A stretch of DNA of 12,936 bases from NCBI GenBank assembly GCA_003499925.1, contig DNRQ01000173.1, positions 8,646-21,581 on the forward strand, written 5' to 3'. The notes beneath the pieces were generated by a model. That model made no database searches. It saw only the letters and a list, made by a program, of their open reading frames with translations, and had not been told where the DNA came from. Made by a program: the position numbers and the translations under genes. The DNA comes from Geobacter sp. Lineage in GTDB: Bacteria; Desulfobacterota; Desulfuromonadia; Geobacterales; Geobacteraceae. Positions 12,839 through 12,936 of the stretch are shown piece by piece (position 1 is the stretch's first letter; each line of letters begins with the position of its first letter).

Positions 12839-12936
12839 CACTGCCATTAAGTTAAGGGAATGAGAGGTAGGGTGGGCCGTGCCCACCACAACCGCATCCT
12901 GATGGTGGGCACGGCCCACCCTACATGATTCACGGA
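12839..12936. repeat. 98-bp inverted repeat, right copy
   Basis: This is the reverse complement of 3-100, with no difference that I can find. Its internal stem arms are 12867-12888 and 12903-12924 around the loop 12889-12902. The copy runs up to the last base of the window, so its outer boundary and any flanking duplication are out of view. On the inner side identity ends at 12839. Confidence 0.95.

Noticed and set aside
3..12936. A transposon or genomic island bounded by terminal inverted repeats
   Set aside because: No transposase, recombinase or cargo-type gene lies inside, the genes are ordinary metabolism, and target-site duplications cannot be seen because the window ends at the repeats.

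Overview
The window looks like chromosomal DNA from a GC-rich, anaerobic Deltaproteobacterium, most likely a Geobacter/Geomonas-type member of the Desulfuromonadota. The reasons are the style of the beta-oxidation proteins, a stand-alone REC-GGDEF regulator, and many short C/G-rich palindromic repeats between genes. The genus is inferred from general familiarity, not from a search. All recognised genes except the last one are on the minus strand, so the window is best read from right to left.

The main content (142-6689, minus strand) is a compact C4 beta-oxidation module in reaction order: thiolase, 3-hydroxybutyryl-CoA dehydrogenase (hbd), enoyl-CoA hydratase (crt-like), short-chain acyl-CoA dehydrogenase (bcd-like), then etfB and etfA. 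Together these interconvert butyryl-CoA (or a similar short acyl-CoA), crotonyl-CoA, 3-hydroxybutyryl-CoA, acetoacetyl-CoA and two acetyl-CoA. The EtfBA flavoprotein carries electrons to or from the dehydrogenase. In an acetate- or fatty-acid-respiring organism the oxidative direction is most likely. A good sigma-70-like promoter lies upstream of the thiolase, and a second one with a perfect -10 box lies upstream of etfB. The gaps inside the module hold repeats: an inverted pair between thiolase and hbd, a lone copy of the same motif after hbd, an array of about six hairpins between hbd and the hydratase, and 9-bp tandem repeats between the dehydrogenase and etfB.

The middle (6690-9009) holds a 69-aa helical protein of unknown function, a response regulator with an active-looking diguanylate cyclase domain (GGEEF and an RxxD inhibitory site), a likely 52-aa two-helix membrane protein, and a 91-aa protein I do not recognise. 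An RluA-type pseudouridine synthase follows (9010-9891). Next is a 363-bp gap with a REP-like hairpin, an 18-bp tandem repeat and a clear intrinsic terminator. That terminator ends a two-gene unit: a nitroreductase overlapping an M24 metallopeptidase (Xaa-Pro dipeptidase type). A MerR-family regulator (12169-12579, plus strand) is divergent from the nitroreductase, and both have recognisable promoters.

The two ends of the window carry the same 98-bp sequence in opposite orientation (3-100 and 12839-12936). Each copy contains a perfect 22-bp stem with a 14-nt loop. No transposase, integrase or cargo-like gene lies between them. I read them as dispersed palindromic repeats that happen to be inverted, able in principle to support inversion of the 12.7-kb segment, rather than as transposon ends. 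I found no defence system, CRISPR array, tRNA or rRNA. The interest here lies in the repeat architecture and a few unassigned small proteins, not in an obviously new enzyme system.
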